From positions 1 to 64,000 of the forward strand of contig NZ_SCNL01000014.1 of assembly GCF_005502745.1 (NCBI RefSeq): a stretch of 64,000 nt of DNA, written 5' to 3'. The stretch comes from Sphingomonas sp. 3P27F8. Its GTDB lineage: Bacteria; Pseudomonadota; Alphaproteobacteria; Sphingomonadales; Sphingomonadaceae. This document shows, one piece after another, positions 1 to 9,174 of the stretch. A program made the position numbers and the translations under genes. The notes beneath the pieces were generated by a model. That model saw only the letters and a list, made by a program, of their open reading frames with translations, ran no database searches and was not told the origin of the DNA. How positions within the stretch are numbered: position 1 is the first letter of the stretch; each line of letters begins with the position of its first letter.

Positions 1-1
1 C

Positions 2-61
2 CCCTCGGTCATGACCGAGGCCATGGACGTGCTCAATCAGCATTTTGCCAATGCTGCCTGA
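2..61 (+). CDS. 3' end of an unidentified gene (partial)
   Basis: An open frame enters from the left edge and gives 19 codons ending at the TGA at 59-61; the visible C-terminus reads MDVLNQHFANAA. This is too short to name. It could be chance, but its codon use is ordinary and the following 295 bp up to the receptor gene hold no other open frame I would call. Confidence 0.35.
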   Translation, partial: PSVMTEAMDVLNQHFANAA

Positions 62-356
62 TCCCCAGACGGGGTGACGCTGCCCGGCCGTCACCAATGT
101 TTGCAACAGAGCCCCTTACATCACTTACCTGTATCAATTCTGCAACATAGATACCCTCAAGCGCGCAGACGCGAAAGATTCTGTTTGTCAGTCTAGTGCC
201 GACGCGGCCATTGTTGCTTCAGGCGATGCGAGCAAACGACACCGCCACATTTGCAGGGCTGATCATCAAGCGTTCCGGCGCGCCGAGCTCAATCGGCGGT
301 CGGGAACGGGAACATGGGGAAGGACGCCTGAGAGCCACTCATCAAGGGAGCATCAG

Positions 357-3050
357 ATGATCAGACATACCACGTCAGCTGGCGCGATCGCGTTCGCGCT
401 GCTTGCTGCCGGTACCGCGCACGCGGCGGAGCCTGTCGCGACGACAACTGCGGCGACAACGACCCTGCCGCAAGCGGAGGCGGCGCAGGACGCGTCGGCA
501 TCGGCCGGCACTGCCGCCTCCGCGGATCCCAGCGACGACATCGTCGTGCTCGGTACGCGACGCACCGATCGCACGCTGGCCAACTCGCCATCACCGGTCG
601 ACGTCATCAGCGCGGCCGAACTGACGACACAGCCGTCGGCGAACATGATCGACCAGCTGAAGAACATCGTGCCCTCGTTCTACGCCGGGCAGAACTCGAT
701 CTCCGACGCGTCCACCTTCGTGCGCTCGCCGTCGCTGCGCGGGTTGGCGGGCGATCAGGTGCTCGTCATGCTGAACGGCAAGCGCTACAATCGCGCGGCG
801 CTGGTGCAGGTCTACGGCGGCAGCGATACCGGGCTCGGGCGCGGTGCGCAGGGTCCGGACATCTCCGCCATCCCCTCGCTCGCGATCGGCAGCCTGCAGG
901 TGCTGCGCGAAGGTGCCACCGCGCAATATGGCTCTGACGCGATCGCCGGCGTGCTGAACTACGGTCTGCGCGAAGATCAGGGGATCGAGATCGTCGGCCG
1001 GGCGGGCCAGTACTACGCGGGTGACGGCGAGAGCTACCAGATCGCCGGCAACGCCGGCCTCAAAGGCACTTGGGGCTTCATCAGCGCAACCGCCGAATAC
1101 GTCGACGAGGGCCAGACCAGCCGCGGTGTCACGCGACCGTCGGCGGCCAATTTCGCGCAGAACTTCCCCGCGCTCGCGTCGCAACTGCCGAACTTTCCCG
1201 GACCGGTGCAGATCTGGGGCAATTCGCCCATGCACGGGTTCAAATCGGTGGTGAACGCCGCGATCAACGTCACCGACAACAGCAAGCTCTACGCGTTCGG
1301 CAATTACGCCGAGAGTAAGGGCAACCAGAGCTTCAACTACCGCGCTCCCGTATCGAGCACCGCGGTCGACACCAATGGCGTGGTGCGCAACCAGGGCGCG
1401 AACGGCGCCTTCAACAACACCTTCTTCCTGACGCCGTGTCCAACCGGCAACGCTACTTGCCCTGCAGGCGGCTTCGTGCGCGACACCAACACCTTCCGTT
1501 TCGCCAACCTCTATCCGGCAGGCTTCACGCCGCGCTTCGTCGGCAAGTCGCAAGAGATCTACGGCGTAGTCGGCTACAAGGGGACGAGCGGCGACTTCAG
1601 CTACGACTTGTCGGGCACCTGGGCGCGAAACAAGCTGGCGCTGTCGATGTACAGCTCGGCCAACTTCTCCTTCGGTCCCGCGACCCAGACCAGTTTCGAC
1701 TTCGGCGATCTGATCCAGAAGGAAGTGAACGCCAACGCCGACTTCACCTATGCCGCTGACCTCGGGCTCGCAGCGCCACTGACGATCTCGTTCGGTGGTG
1801 AATTCCGCAAGGAAACCTACGAGCAGACTGCCGGAGACGAGCAATCCTATGCCGCCGGTCCTTACGCGGTCGCGCAGCGGCTCTACACGCAGACCGCGCC
1901 CGGCGTGTACGCCTTCTCCGGCACGACCGCCGCGCAGGGTGTCGGTGCGAGCGGCTATGCCGGCACCAGCCCGCAGACAGCGGGCAAGTTCAGCCAGAAA
2001 GCCTATGGCCTGTACGTCGGGCTCGAGACCGATCTGACCGAAGCGCTGACGGTCGGTGCAGCCGGCCGCTACGAGCATTATAACACCTTCGGCGACGCCT
2101 GGGTCGGTAAGGTCAACGCGCTCTACAAATTCGCTGACGCCTTCTCTGTCCGCGGCAGCATCGGCACCGGCTTCCACGCGCCTTCGCCCGGTCAATCCAA
2201 CGTCTCGATTGTGACGACCTCGTTCAACAACGGCGTCGCATTCCAGAGCGGCACCTACCCGACCAACACCGCAGTGGCGCAATATTACGGCGCGAGCGAT
2301 CTGACGCCGGAGAAGTCGACCAACTACGGCGCTGGCTTCATCCTGGAACCGGTCGCCAACATGACGATCACGGTTGACGGCTATCAGATCGATCTGCGCA
2401 ACCGCATCGGCCTCACCTCGCCGTTCATCGTCACCGCGGCCGATCTCGCCGCGCAGCCCGCTCTGCTCCCAGTCGGCGTCGGCGGGCAGGTGCAATATTT
2501 CACCAACGGGTTCAAGACGCGCACCCGCGGCATCGATGTCGTCGGCACCTGGCGCACGACGCTGAGCGAAGCACTGCTCAACTTTTCGATCGCGTACAAT
2601 TACAATGATACCAAGGTCGTCGACTACAACACGCGGATCATCAGCGCGGCGCAGCTGATCGATGCCGAGAATTTAGCACCCAAGCACCGTGTGGTATTCA
2701 ATGGCAATTGGTCGCTCGACAACCTGAGCTTCAACGTGCGCGAGAACTATTATAGCTCGTTCACCAGTGCGCAGGATTACGGTCAGACCAACGGCGTGCC
2801 TAATCAGCGTTTCGGCGGCAAGTTCACCACCGACCTCGAGCTGAGCTATACCTTTGCCGACCATTTCACGCTGGCAGTCGGTGCGCAGAATTTCACCGAC
2901 GAACGGCCCGATCGGCTCGCTCCGACCGCGACCGTGCAGATCTATCCGCTAACCGGCGGGACCTCTGATGGTCAGGTATACCCGCGAAATGGCGGCCCCT
3001 TCGGATTCAACGGCGGCTTCTACTATACGCGTCTGCGCGTGAAGTACTGA
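357..3050 (+). CDS. TonB-dependent outer-membrane receptor
   Basis: An 897-aa protein with a typical signal peptide (hydrophobic core, then AHA before AEP at about residue 23). A TonB-box-like DDIVVLGTRR stretch leads into a plug domain (about 60-200; DVISAAEL, LRGL, VLVMLNGKR, REGATAQYGSDAIAGVLN). A long aromatic-rich beta-barrel follows and ends in a Tyr after RLRVK, as expected for an outer-membrane barrel. The start is supported by AAGGGAG at 344-350. It should import a siderophore, vitamin, oligosaccharide or peptide using TonB-ExbBD energy; the substrate cannot be read from sequence. It stands alone, with no transporter or FecIR-like pair beside it. Length is at the long end for the family. 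Confidence 0.93.
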   Translation: MIRHTTSAGAIAFALLAAGTAHAAEPVATTTAATTTLPQAEAAQDASASAGTAASADPSDDIVVLGTRRTDRTLANSPSPVDVISAAELTTQPSANMIDQLKNIVPSFYAGQNSISDASTFVRSPSLRGLAGDQVLVMLNGKRYNRAALVQVYGGSDTGLGRGAQGPDISAIPSLAIGSLQVLREGATAQYGSDAIAGVLNYGLREDQGIEIVGRAGQYYAGDGESYQIAGNAGLKGTWGFISATAEYVDEGQTSRGVTRPSAANFAQNFPALASQLPNFPGPVQIWGNSPMHGFKSVVNAAINVTDNSKLYAFGNYAESKGNQSFNYRAPVSSTAVDTNGVVRNQGANGAFNNTFFLTPCPTGNATCPAGGFVRDTNTFRFANLYPAGFTPRFVGKSQEIYGVVGYKGTSGDFSYDLSGTWARNKLALSMYSSANFSFGPATQTSFDFGDLIQKEVNANADFTYAADLGLAAPLTISFGGEFRKETYEQTAGDEQSYAAGPYAVAQRLYTQTAPGVYAFSGTTAAQGVGASGYAGTSPQTAGKFSQKAYGLYVGLETDLTEALTVGAAGRYEHYNTFGDAWVGKVNALYKFADAFSVRGSIGTGFHAPSPGQSNVSIVTTSFNNGVAFQSGTYPTNTAVAQYYGASDLTPEKSTNYGAGFILEPVANMTITVDGYQIDLRNRIGLTSPFIVTAADLAAQPALLPVGVGGQVQYFTNGFKTRTRGIDVVGTWRTTLSEALLNFSIAYNYNDTKVVDYNTRIISAAQLIDAENLAPKHRVVFNGNWSLDNLSFNVRENYYSSFTSAQDYGQTNGVPNQRFGGKFTTDLELSYTFADHFTLAVGAQNFTDERPDRLAPTATVQIYPLTGGTSDGQVYPRNGGPFGFNGGFYYTRLRVKY

Positions 3051-3091
3051 CAAGCAGCGGTGAGGCGGATCGGTCCGTCTCACCGCTTCTC

Positions 3092-3643
3092 ATGGGACAA
3101 GACGTGAAGCTTACTCCACGCACCGCCACGATCGACGATCTGGACGCCCTCAAGATCACGATCCGCCGCGCCATCGACCAGCTGCAATCAGGTTTTCTGA
3201 CACCTGATCAGATCCGTGCCAGCCATCAGGTAATGGGTTTGGACACGCAACTGCTGCGGGATGGTACCTACTTCATGCTGCTCGACGGGGACACGATCGC
3301 GGGCTGTGGCGGGTGGAGTTACCGCAAGACGCTGTTCGGAGGAGACGCGAGCATCGTGGCCCGAGAGCCCGAACGCCTCGATCCGGCGATCGATGCGGCG
3401 CGGATCCGTGCGATGTACACTGACCCTGGCTATGTTCGGCGCGGCCTCGGCCGCATGATCTTAGACTTGTGCGAGAGCGCCGCGCGCACCGCCGGTTTCG
3501 TTCGCTCAGAGATGATGGCTACGCTGGCGGGGGAGCCGCTCTACACGGCGTGCGGATACCGGCGACTGGAGGCGCCGATCGCTGCAGCAGCAGCAGATGG
3601 CGTGTCGGTACCGCTAGTCCGGATGGGCAAGTCACTGCAGTGA
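3092..3643 (+). CDS. GNAT-family N-acetyltransferase
   Basis: A 183-aa protein with the GNAT fold pattern: an N-terminal TPRTATIDDLDALK strand-helix, a central GCGGWSYRK strand, and the acetyl-CoA site YTDPGYVRRGLGRMILDLCE (motif A, with the R-x-x-G-x-G-like VRRGLGR). The C-terminal part EPLYTACGYRR is also typical of GNATs. The substrate is unknown. It lies 41 bp after the receptor gene on the same strand. No good Shine-Dalgarno precedes the ATG at 3092, so the GTG at 3104 is a possible start. Confidence 0.85.
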   Translation: MGQDVKLTPRTATIDDLDALKITIRRAIDQLQSGFLTPDQIRASHQVMGLDTQLLRDGTYFMLLDGDTIAGCGGWSYRKTLFGGDASIVAREPERLDPAIDAARIRAMYTDPGYVRRGLGRMILDLCESAARTAGFVRSEMMATLAGEPLYTACGYRRLEAPIAAAAADGVSVPLVRMGKSLQ

Positions 3644-3865
3644 TGTCGCAAAATAGCGACATACGAGACGCTCGGAACTCAGGACTTTGGCGACACGACC
3701 CCAGTCCCATAACCCCGTCGCCAGGTGTCCATTTCGAGAAAGCGCAATCGGGAACAGGTTTTGGGAAATGGTGCCGCCCGAGAGGTGAAGTGCCCTCCCT
3801 CACCTTCTGTGATCCTGGCTGGGGTTCGCAATCGGGAACGGCACGGGGGCCTCCCGCTCGCCGCA

Positions 3866-4753
3866 TTAGATGGTCAGGGCGGGTTGCTTGGTGGCCGATA
3901 CCGCGCTGCCTGAAGACGCTGCCATGATGAGCAGAATAGCGAACCATTGAAGTGGCGTCAGCACCTCCCCCAGAACGACAAAGCCGGCCAGCGCCGCAAC
4001 AGCTGGTGCAGCGCTGAGCAGAATGCCGAAGACGTGGGACGGCAACCGGCGCATCGCCTCCATTTCCAGCGAGTAGGGCAAGGCGCTCGACAGGATCGCC
4101 ACGGCGAAACCGACAGCTAGGACCAACGGTGCCAGTAAGGCAGAGCCTGCCGTTGCCGCGCCAATCGGCACGGAAATGGCGGCTGCGACTATCATTCCCC
4201 AAGCGACCGCATCCCCACCGAGTGCGCCGGAAACGCGCTTCCCATAAACAATGTAGAGCGCCCAGCAGGTCGCCGCGCCGCCTGCAAAAACCAATCCAAT
4301 CGGATCGAGCGCCGCGCCCGAGCGAAGCGGCAACAGCAGCACAAGGCCGATCACCGCCGCGACGAACCAGACAATGTCTCGCCGCGATCGTGACCCGCAG
4401 AGCACCACCATCAGCGGTCCAAGCACCTCGATTCCGGTCGCGATGCCAATGGGGAGGCGAGCGAAGGCCTGATAGATCAGCAGGTTCATCGACCCGAGCA
4501 TCGCCCCATAGGCAATGAGCGCCGACAGCATGGCGCGAGAGGGCCGCCTCCGCCACGGTCGCCGCAGTGCAAAAAGCAGCAACGCCGCCAGAGCGATGCG
4601 CAGGCCTGTGGTGCCGTAAGCGCCGACCAGCGGGAACAGGTGCTTGGCAAAGGCAGCGCCAACATTCTGCGCGACCAAGGACACCAAGACGGCGCTTGCG
4701 CCGATCATTGGGGCAGACGGACGATTGGAGGTGGCGGGTGCTGCATCAATCAT
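3866..4753 (-). CDS. EamA/DMT-family exporter, RhtA-like
   Basis: A 295-aa integral membrane protein with about ten hydrophobic segments arranged as two EamA halves (first half about 15-140, second about 150-285). GPLMVVL at the end of the first half and LGEVLTPLQWFAI near the C-terminus are typical of the threonine/homoserine exporter RhtA group. It probably exports an amino acid or related metabolite across the inner membrane. It is divergent from an Lrp-type regulator that starts 83 bp away, an arrangement common for Lrp-controlled amino-acid exporters. The substrate is inferred from family only. Confidence 0.85.
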   Translation of the reverse strand: MIDAAPATSNRPSAPMIGASAVLVSLVAQNVGAAFAKHLFPLVGAYGTTGLRIALAALLLFALRRPWRRRPSRAMLSALIAYGAMLGSMNLLIYQAFARLPIGIATGIEVLGPLMVVLCGSRSRRDIVWFVAAVIGLVLLLPLRSGAALDPIGLVFAGGAATCWALYIVYGKRVSGALGGDAVAWGMIVAAAISVPIGAATAGSALLAPLVLAVGFAVAILSSALPYSLEMEAMRRLPSHVFGILLSAAPAVAALAGFVVLGEVLTPLQWFAILLIMAASSGSAVSATKQPALTI

Positions 4754-4835
4754 CTTGTGGGTTATAGTCTCATTTGGGTGAGGCGAGCGCTTAACTTCGG
4801 CTTACCGCACGAGACATCCACTCACGGGGGGCTTG

Positions 4836-5312
4836 ATGAGCGAGACAAATTATCGGACTAATCCACTCGACCGCTTCGATCGGGCGATCCTCGACATCCT
4901 TCGGCGTGACAATCGCACGCCTCAAAGAACGATTGCCGAGCGGGTGAACCTCTCGCCGGCCGCAGTGCAGCGGCGCATCGCCGCAATGGAAGCTAATGGC
5001 ACGATCATCGCTAACGTGGCGATTGTTTCGCCGACGCTTGAAGGACCTCGGATCGCCATCGTGGTCGAAGTTCATCTCGTAAATGATCGCTCCGAGCTGG
5101 TCGAACCAATCAAGGCGCTGTTCCGCCAGACCGTCGAAGTACAGCAATGCTATTACGTCACTGGCAATGGCGGGTTCGTCCTGATTGTCAGCGTGCCGGA
5201 CATGGCGAGCTATGAAGTGCTCGCACGTTCCTTATTCGCCGACAACGATGCGGTATCGACCTACCGGACGCTTGTCGTCCTTGATGCGGTAAAGGCACCT
5301 GCCGCTCCATGA
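4836..5312 (+). CDS. Lrp/AsnC-family transcriptional regulator
   Basis: A 158-aa protein with an N-terminal winged HTH (LDRFDRAILDILRRDNRT; TIAERVNLSPAAVQRRIAAME) followed by the RAM ligand-binding domain (about 65-150; CYYVTGNGGFVLIVSV is the typical core). It probably senses an amino acid and controls the divergent exporter gene at 3866-4753. A TTG one codon upstream (4833) is in frame; ATG 4836 is preferred. The 83-bp intergenic region should hold the operator. Confidence 0.92.
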   Translation: MSETNYRTNPLDRFDRAILDILRRDNRTPQRTIAERVNLSPAAVQRRIAAMEANGTIIANVAIVSPTLEGPRIAIVVEVHLVNDRSELVEPIKALFRQTVEVQQCYYVTGNGGFVLIVSVPDMASYEVLARSLFADNDAVSTYRTLVVLDAVKAPAAP

Positions 5313-5675
5313 ACCGCGACCGGCCTAAGCTGAGCCTGAGCTTTCCCAATTAGCCATCCCATGCGAGACGGGATCGCTACGCGTTGGGGTGTCATTCCGC
5401 CCCCAACCGGACCCAGCCACCAGCGGCGCATTTTTCAACAGCCCCGGTCGTTTTTCTGATTACTTTGTAGCGTGCCACAAGCCTGATGGACGCCTTTCCC
5501 GGAACGGCCTCCTCACAGGTCATTTTGGTTGCGGCAACTCGTCGGCAAGTTTTGGGGCTGCCGCTATATACTCATGCGTGGGCGGGCCTTAATAGCGCGC
5601 CGCTTCCTCGCCTATCGAGAAAGCGGCGCCAGTCTCCGCCTGTTTAATCTTTCAACGACGGCTCAATTTGGAGCG
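5313..5675. other. Intergenic stretch without a supported gene
   Basis: 363 bp. Small open frames exist but none has a ribosome site or recognisable content. A TTTTTCAACAGCC-like string near 5425 resembles the tails often left beside insertion sequences, but I cannot define an element. Confidence 0.4.
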
Positions 5676-6896
5676 TCAGCAGTAGCAGGTAACACCGACC
5701 GTCACGTTGTTCGGTGCCCAAGCCGTCAGCGGGGTGAAATACATGTTAGTGACAGGGCCGGGCGTCGGATTTCCCCCGTCACGTCCGTGAACCTGTCCGA
5801 GCGCAATCGACCCGGTGAAGACCGGGCCACCACTATCGCCTTCAAGGCTCTGCCGCGGATAGGTCGAGTTACTGTTCATTCTATAGAAGGCACCGTAACT
5901 ATCCGTATAGGTGTATGGGTCGGTGTAACCGCATGTCTGACCTGTCGATCGGCCATACTTGCAAATATACTGCCCTTGCGCGACACCTTGCGCTCCAGTG
6001 ACGGTAACGACCCCAGCACCGTTATAGAACTTCGGAACAACCAGATAGTTGTTTCCGCCGGAGAATGTGTGCCACTGGCTATCCACGCCGTTTGACACCC
6101 ATTCTTGGCGAAATGCGAGTGAAACCCCGGTGGTTTCATCCCTGCCATTATTCTCGCAGTGGCCTGCGGTCGTCACGCCATAGAGCGAGCCGTTGGTTTG
6201 TTTGACGTTAAAGCCTCGCGTACATTCATTGATGTCGCCGTTAGAGAACGTGCCGCGATAGTTCTGGCCGCCCGGAACCTCCGTTGCCGTGAGAGCAATG
6301 CCGTCGAATTGCTCTATCTGCGTTCCAGGCGCCGCACGAAATCGTCCGCCAACAATCGCCGCGAGGGCGGAAGTGGGATCTTTCACCAATAATTTGATTT
6401 GCCCCGTTCGCGCATTGGTGGCGATCGTAGCGTTTGAGCCGAGCGATGAGAGATATCCCCGCGCCTGCGCCCCTATCTCAGACTCTGATACTGGTGCAGT
6501 GCGAACATCGAGAACGCTGGCGAGTTCACCTTTGCCGGCGAACTGACGTGCGGCGTTACCGATCGCTTCGAGGTCCGCAGCTACACCATAGATAGCAACA
6601 CGGAAGTCGGATCCCGTAGTCGCTTCGGCCCCAGCGAAGCCTTTGGGAAAACGTGCCGAGAGCGCGGGCGCCAGACGCCCCAACTCTCCCATGATCCGCA
6701 AACGTCGCGACGCCTCTGCAACAGTAAGGCCCTCCGTCTTCGAGAGCTGTTTGGCAGTCGCATCGTCAGGATCGTTGAACGGTTCGTCAAACGTTGCAAG
6801 TCGAATGGTTTTCGTGTTCGATACGGCATGCGCTGCCGAAATCGCGACCGAGGCGAGGACGCAGGCTGCGCCAAGCCGAAAAGCACGCTTCTTCAT
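5676..6896 (-). CDS. Secreted S1-family serine protease (alpha-lytic-protease-like)
   Basis: A 406-aa protein with a signal peptide (KKRAFRLG, hydrophobic stretch, SAAHA), a pro-region of about 170 residues rich in charged helices (as in alpha-lytic protease proforms), and a chymotrypsin-fold catalytic domain. The triad is visible: His in VTTAGHC (about 246), Asp in GVDSQW (about 272) and Ser in EGDSGGPV (about 355). Several Cys pairs and a VTCYC end are consistent with an extracytoplasmic enzyme. The ATG shares one base with the stop of the upstream lipoprotein gene (TGATG) and is preceded by GAAGGAG, so the two are translationally coupled. It probably degrades extracellular or periplasmic protein. 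Confidence 0.9.
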   Translation of the reverse strand: MKKRAFRLGAACVLASVAISAAHAVSNTKTIRLATFDEPFNDPDDATAKQLSKTEGLTVAEASRRLRIMGELGRLAPALSARFPKGFAGAEATTGSDFRVAIYGVAADLEAIGNAARQFAGKGELASVLDVRTAPVSESEIGAQARGYLSSLGSNATIATNARTGQIKLLVKDPTSALAAIVGGRFRAAPGTQIEQFDGIALTATEVPGGQNYRGTFSNGDINECTRGFNVKQTNGSLYGVTTAGHCENNGRDETTGVSLAFRQEWVSNGVDSQWHTFSGGNNYLVVPKFYNGAGVVTVTGAQGVAQGQYICKYGRSTGQTCGYTDPYTYTDSYGAFYRMNSNSTYPRQSLEGDSGGPVFTGSIALGQVHGRDGGNPTPGPVTNMYFTPLTAWAPNNVTVGVTCYC

Positions 6897-7312
6897 CACC
6901 CTTCTCCTTCAACATAGCTACTGGTTACGTACGGACCTCCACATGCTTGGAGCTGCTGATATGCCTCTGGATCGCCTTGCAGGAACTCGATCGACCCATC
7001 ACCGCCGCGGATCGTAACCTGCATTCCACTTTTGAAGAGGCGGCCATCGGGTGCCTTCACTGCCTTCGCGGTGCTGTCCCACACATGACCATGAGGCCAG
7101 ATCAGCGTCCGCTTTGATCCAGAAACCATAAGGTAGGTACAGTTGCCGCGGTACGACAGCCGGCCATTTAAATGTTCCGGGATCACGATATCGGTAGGTG
7201 GAGATGCCGCTACGTACGGCGCTACAGCTGAGCATGCAGAAAGTTGAATGCAGCCGGTAAATACAAACAATCCCTTGAGAGCCACGGATCGTATGATAAA
7301 GCGAAACGGCAT
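6896..7312 (-). CDS. Small putative lipoprotein
   Basis: 138 aa. The N-terminus is hydrophobic and carries a lipobox-like LSAC (Cys about residue 27), suggesting attachment to a membrane. The rest has no recognised domain; it contains several glycines and the strand-like TYLMVSGSKRTLIWPHGHVWD. It lies between the anchored protein at 7316-7897 (3-bp gap) and the protease (1-bp overlap), so it is very likely co-transcribed with both and may help the protease mature or be localised. Confidence 0.7.
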   Translation of the reverse strand: MPFRFIIRSVALKGLFVFTGCIQLSACSAVAPYVAASPPTDIVIPEHLNGRLSYRGNCTYLMVSGSKRTLIWPHGHVWDSTAKAVKAPDGRLFKSGMQVTIRGGDGSIEFLQGDPEAYQQLQACGGPYVTSSYVEGEG

Positions 7313-7315
7313 CTC

Positions 7316-7897
7316 TTATCGCTCCACCTGAGCGATATCACGCGAGACGACTCTGCTAAACGATACCCTCACCGGGTCGTTTGAAATAATGCTGTATGTT
7401 GGACTTTTGTCTGGCGTCAAGCCGCTTGCGCGCAAAGCTTTGTTGACTGGTTCGCCAGCGATCCGATTTAACACTTGCGGCAAGTTTGAGCTGCTAAGGC
7501 CCGAAAGCTCACCCTTGATTTCGCATCCGGCTGATCGACAATCTACGGAAATTTGCGTGGGAGCGCCAGCCGAGGCAAATACTTCTCTGATCTTGCCTTC
7601 GGTACCCGGTGCCCATGCGAGATCGCGGCTTTGGCTGTGAAGGGAACGCCGGACCCGTTCCGGATCGCCTGAAATATCGAATGCGCTACTCTTCTCCTCT
7701 GTGGTATCGGCCACGCGTGAGGAGATAGCGCTGGGGGTCAGGGAAGGCAATGCAGAGGAGCCGGTGACCACCTGGACCTCGCCGCGCTTATCGCTATAGG
7801 ATCCAGATTGACGAAGAACCAGGGAACTGACAACGCCAAGCGCCGCCAAGGCAATAGCCAAAACGCCTAGTAGCCGAGGTGACTTGCGCCTTTCCAT
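7316..7897 (-). CDS. Single-pass membrane-anchored protein of unknown function
   Basis: 193 aa. A short basic N-terminus (ERRKSPR) precedes one transmembrane helix (about 10-28). A Ser/Thr-rich linker leads to a soluble domain with two Cys (ISVDCRSAGCEIKGE) likely facing the periplasm. The Cys pair and the following strands are seen in many small proteobacterial proteins found next to secreted proteases. It is the first gene of the three-gene minus-strand set that ends with the protease. ATG 7897 is chosen over a GTG one codon upstream. Confidence 0.65.
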   Translation of the reverse strand: MERRKSPRLLGVLAIALAALGVVSSLVLRQSGSYSDKRGEVQVVTGSSALPSLTPSAISSRVADTTEEKSSAFDISGDPERVRRSLHSQSRDLAWAPGTEGKIREVFASAGAPTQISVDCRSAGCEIKGELSGLSSSNLPQVLNRIAGEPVNKALRASGLTPDKSPTYSIISNDPVRVSFSRVVSRDIAQVER

Positions 7898-8023
7898 CAC
7901 CGCAGGCTCCGATTAGCTTTGATATTAATTCCAGGCTTTAACATGCGATGTGTACAGCACGTTTGCTTCAAATTGATGTCACAGCAGTTGAAGATCGCTG
8001 AAAAAGGCCTTGGTGGAGGTTGA

Positions 8024-8140
8024 CCCGATTTGGTTTACACCAAGCTCGCCGAGCTCCGAAAGCTGCTGCATGGTGGCCTCGACCCGGTGCGGACCCGTGA
8101 ACTCACCGACGAGATGAGGGCGGCAGGGTTGCCGCTGTGA
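8024..8140 (+). pseudogene. Possible C-terminal gene remnant
   Basis: A 38-codon frame (LVYTKLAELRKLLHGG, then RTRELTDEMRAAGLPL and a stop) has protein-like character but no start codon or upstream continuation. It could be the tail of a recombinase- or replication-type gene left by rearrangement. I cannot name it. The remaining sequence between 7898 and 8307 shows no gene. Confidence 0.22.
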
Positions 8141-8307
8141 TGGCGCCAAACCGGCATCCTGCGTCAGCGTATCAGCATTGTGCGTCCGTCTCACCGATCG
8201 TGCGCTGCGTCTCACGCAATGTGCGTCGAGCAACGCCATCCGTCTCAACTAATCTGCGCCGAAAACTCCCCTCTATTGCGCGTTTGGTCGAGCATCATTG
8301 CAGGCCG

Positions 8308-8637
8308 CTATAGATAGCGTTCTGCCAGCGTGCCTCCGAGGGAAAGGGCGTCATCCCATAGCCGGCTGGCATTGCCGGAAGAGACGGCAGGAGTATCGGT
8401 ATAGCTGAAATGGTCGCGAATGGGCACGCGTCGGAGTTCACGCAGAACGTCTTCCCGGTCGCATCCGGCGAAGCAGGTCACTAGAATTCCGCGATTGCCC
8501 TGGCGGATCGACAGGCTTGGGGTGCTGTCGGAATGCGCCGGGCAAAGGCACATGGCGGTTCTGCCGTGCCATGTGCCGCCAAGTGCGCCAACAAGATCGA
8601 TGAGTTGCTGCGAAGGTCGTTCGGCTGTGAGGGCCAT
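8308..8637 (-). pseudogene. Truncated DUF7146/toprim-type gene (N-terminal fragment)
   Basis: 109 codons. The sequence parallels the first part of the intact protein at 21248-22087: LVGALGGTWHG, the zinc-finger-like MCLCPAHSDSTPSLSIRQG and CFAGCDREDVLRELRR. The similarity runs to AERYL, where the intact gene continues AYLRFRGITG; here a TAG follows immediately. The catalytic toprim half is therefore missing, and the gene was cut at about 8307. The retained CxxPxH...C zinc knuckle could still be translated, but the fragment is most likely non-functional. It is a diverged second copy, not a recent duplicate. Confidence 0.75.
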
Positions 8638-8640
8638 GAT

Positions 8641-9168
8641 CGGCTCCTTTCACAACCTCGGCCCCCCTCCCCTTCTCCACGAACACCGTTTTAGTGGTTA
8701 TCGGAGAAGCAAGACGGAACAGATCGCGCGATGGGTCGTGCGAGACGCGACTCTTTTCATGTCTCGAAAGCAGTTGTTGGAGCGAATAGTCCCGGCTCGA
8801 GCCGAATCGCCGTGGACTGAGAGGTTCCATCTCTGACGCTGTGCCCGCCAATCATCTTTGAGATGATTCGCGTTGCTGTGAATGCCCGTTGTCTGAGCTT
8901 CAAAGTCGGACAAGACTTGAGGATAAGTCCTCAAGCGGCGCGTGCTGGCGAGTGACTCATCTTGATTTTCGTCCGGGTTTATAGGCGAAATGATACACAC
9001 GCGGATGGTCCGGGACTCGGGGGCAATAAGAGGGCTTGTCCCTGCGCACGCCGGGTCAGGTCACCCTATTTGACTAACCACCCTGCATTTGGCATATCTG
9101 TCCGGGATTAGGGGCCATTATGCGGTGCTTTTCACGAACCGTGGCCGGTTTGGGTTCAAAAAGGGGAC
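8641..9168. other. Upstream region of the replication/partition operon; candidate promoter
   Basis: No gene is supported in these 528 bp. A candidate sigma70-like promoter lies at 9070-9098: TTGACT (9070-9075), a 17-bp spacer, then CATATC (9093-9098, a weak -10). It would drive parA-parB-repA. The -10 match is poor, so confidence is low. Confidence 0.3.
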
Positions 9169-9174
9169 ATGCCC

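Noticed and set aside
591..2495. Long open frame on the minus strand inside the receptor gene
   Set aside because: It is the antisense shadow of a clear TonB-dependent receptor. The amino-acid composition is Arg/Ala/Asp-rich with no domain.
5529..6546. Plus-strand frames across the protease gene
   Set aside because: They are antisense to a protease with an intact catalytic triad.
7979..8248. Minus-strand open frame of 89 codons
   Set aside because: It overlaps the plus-strand remnant at 8024-8140 and has no recognisable content or ribosome site.
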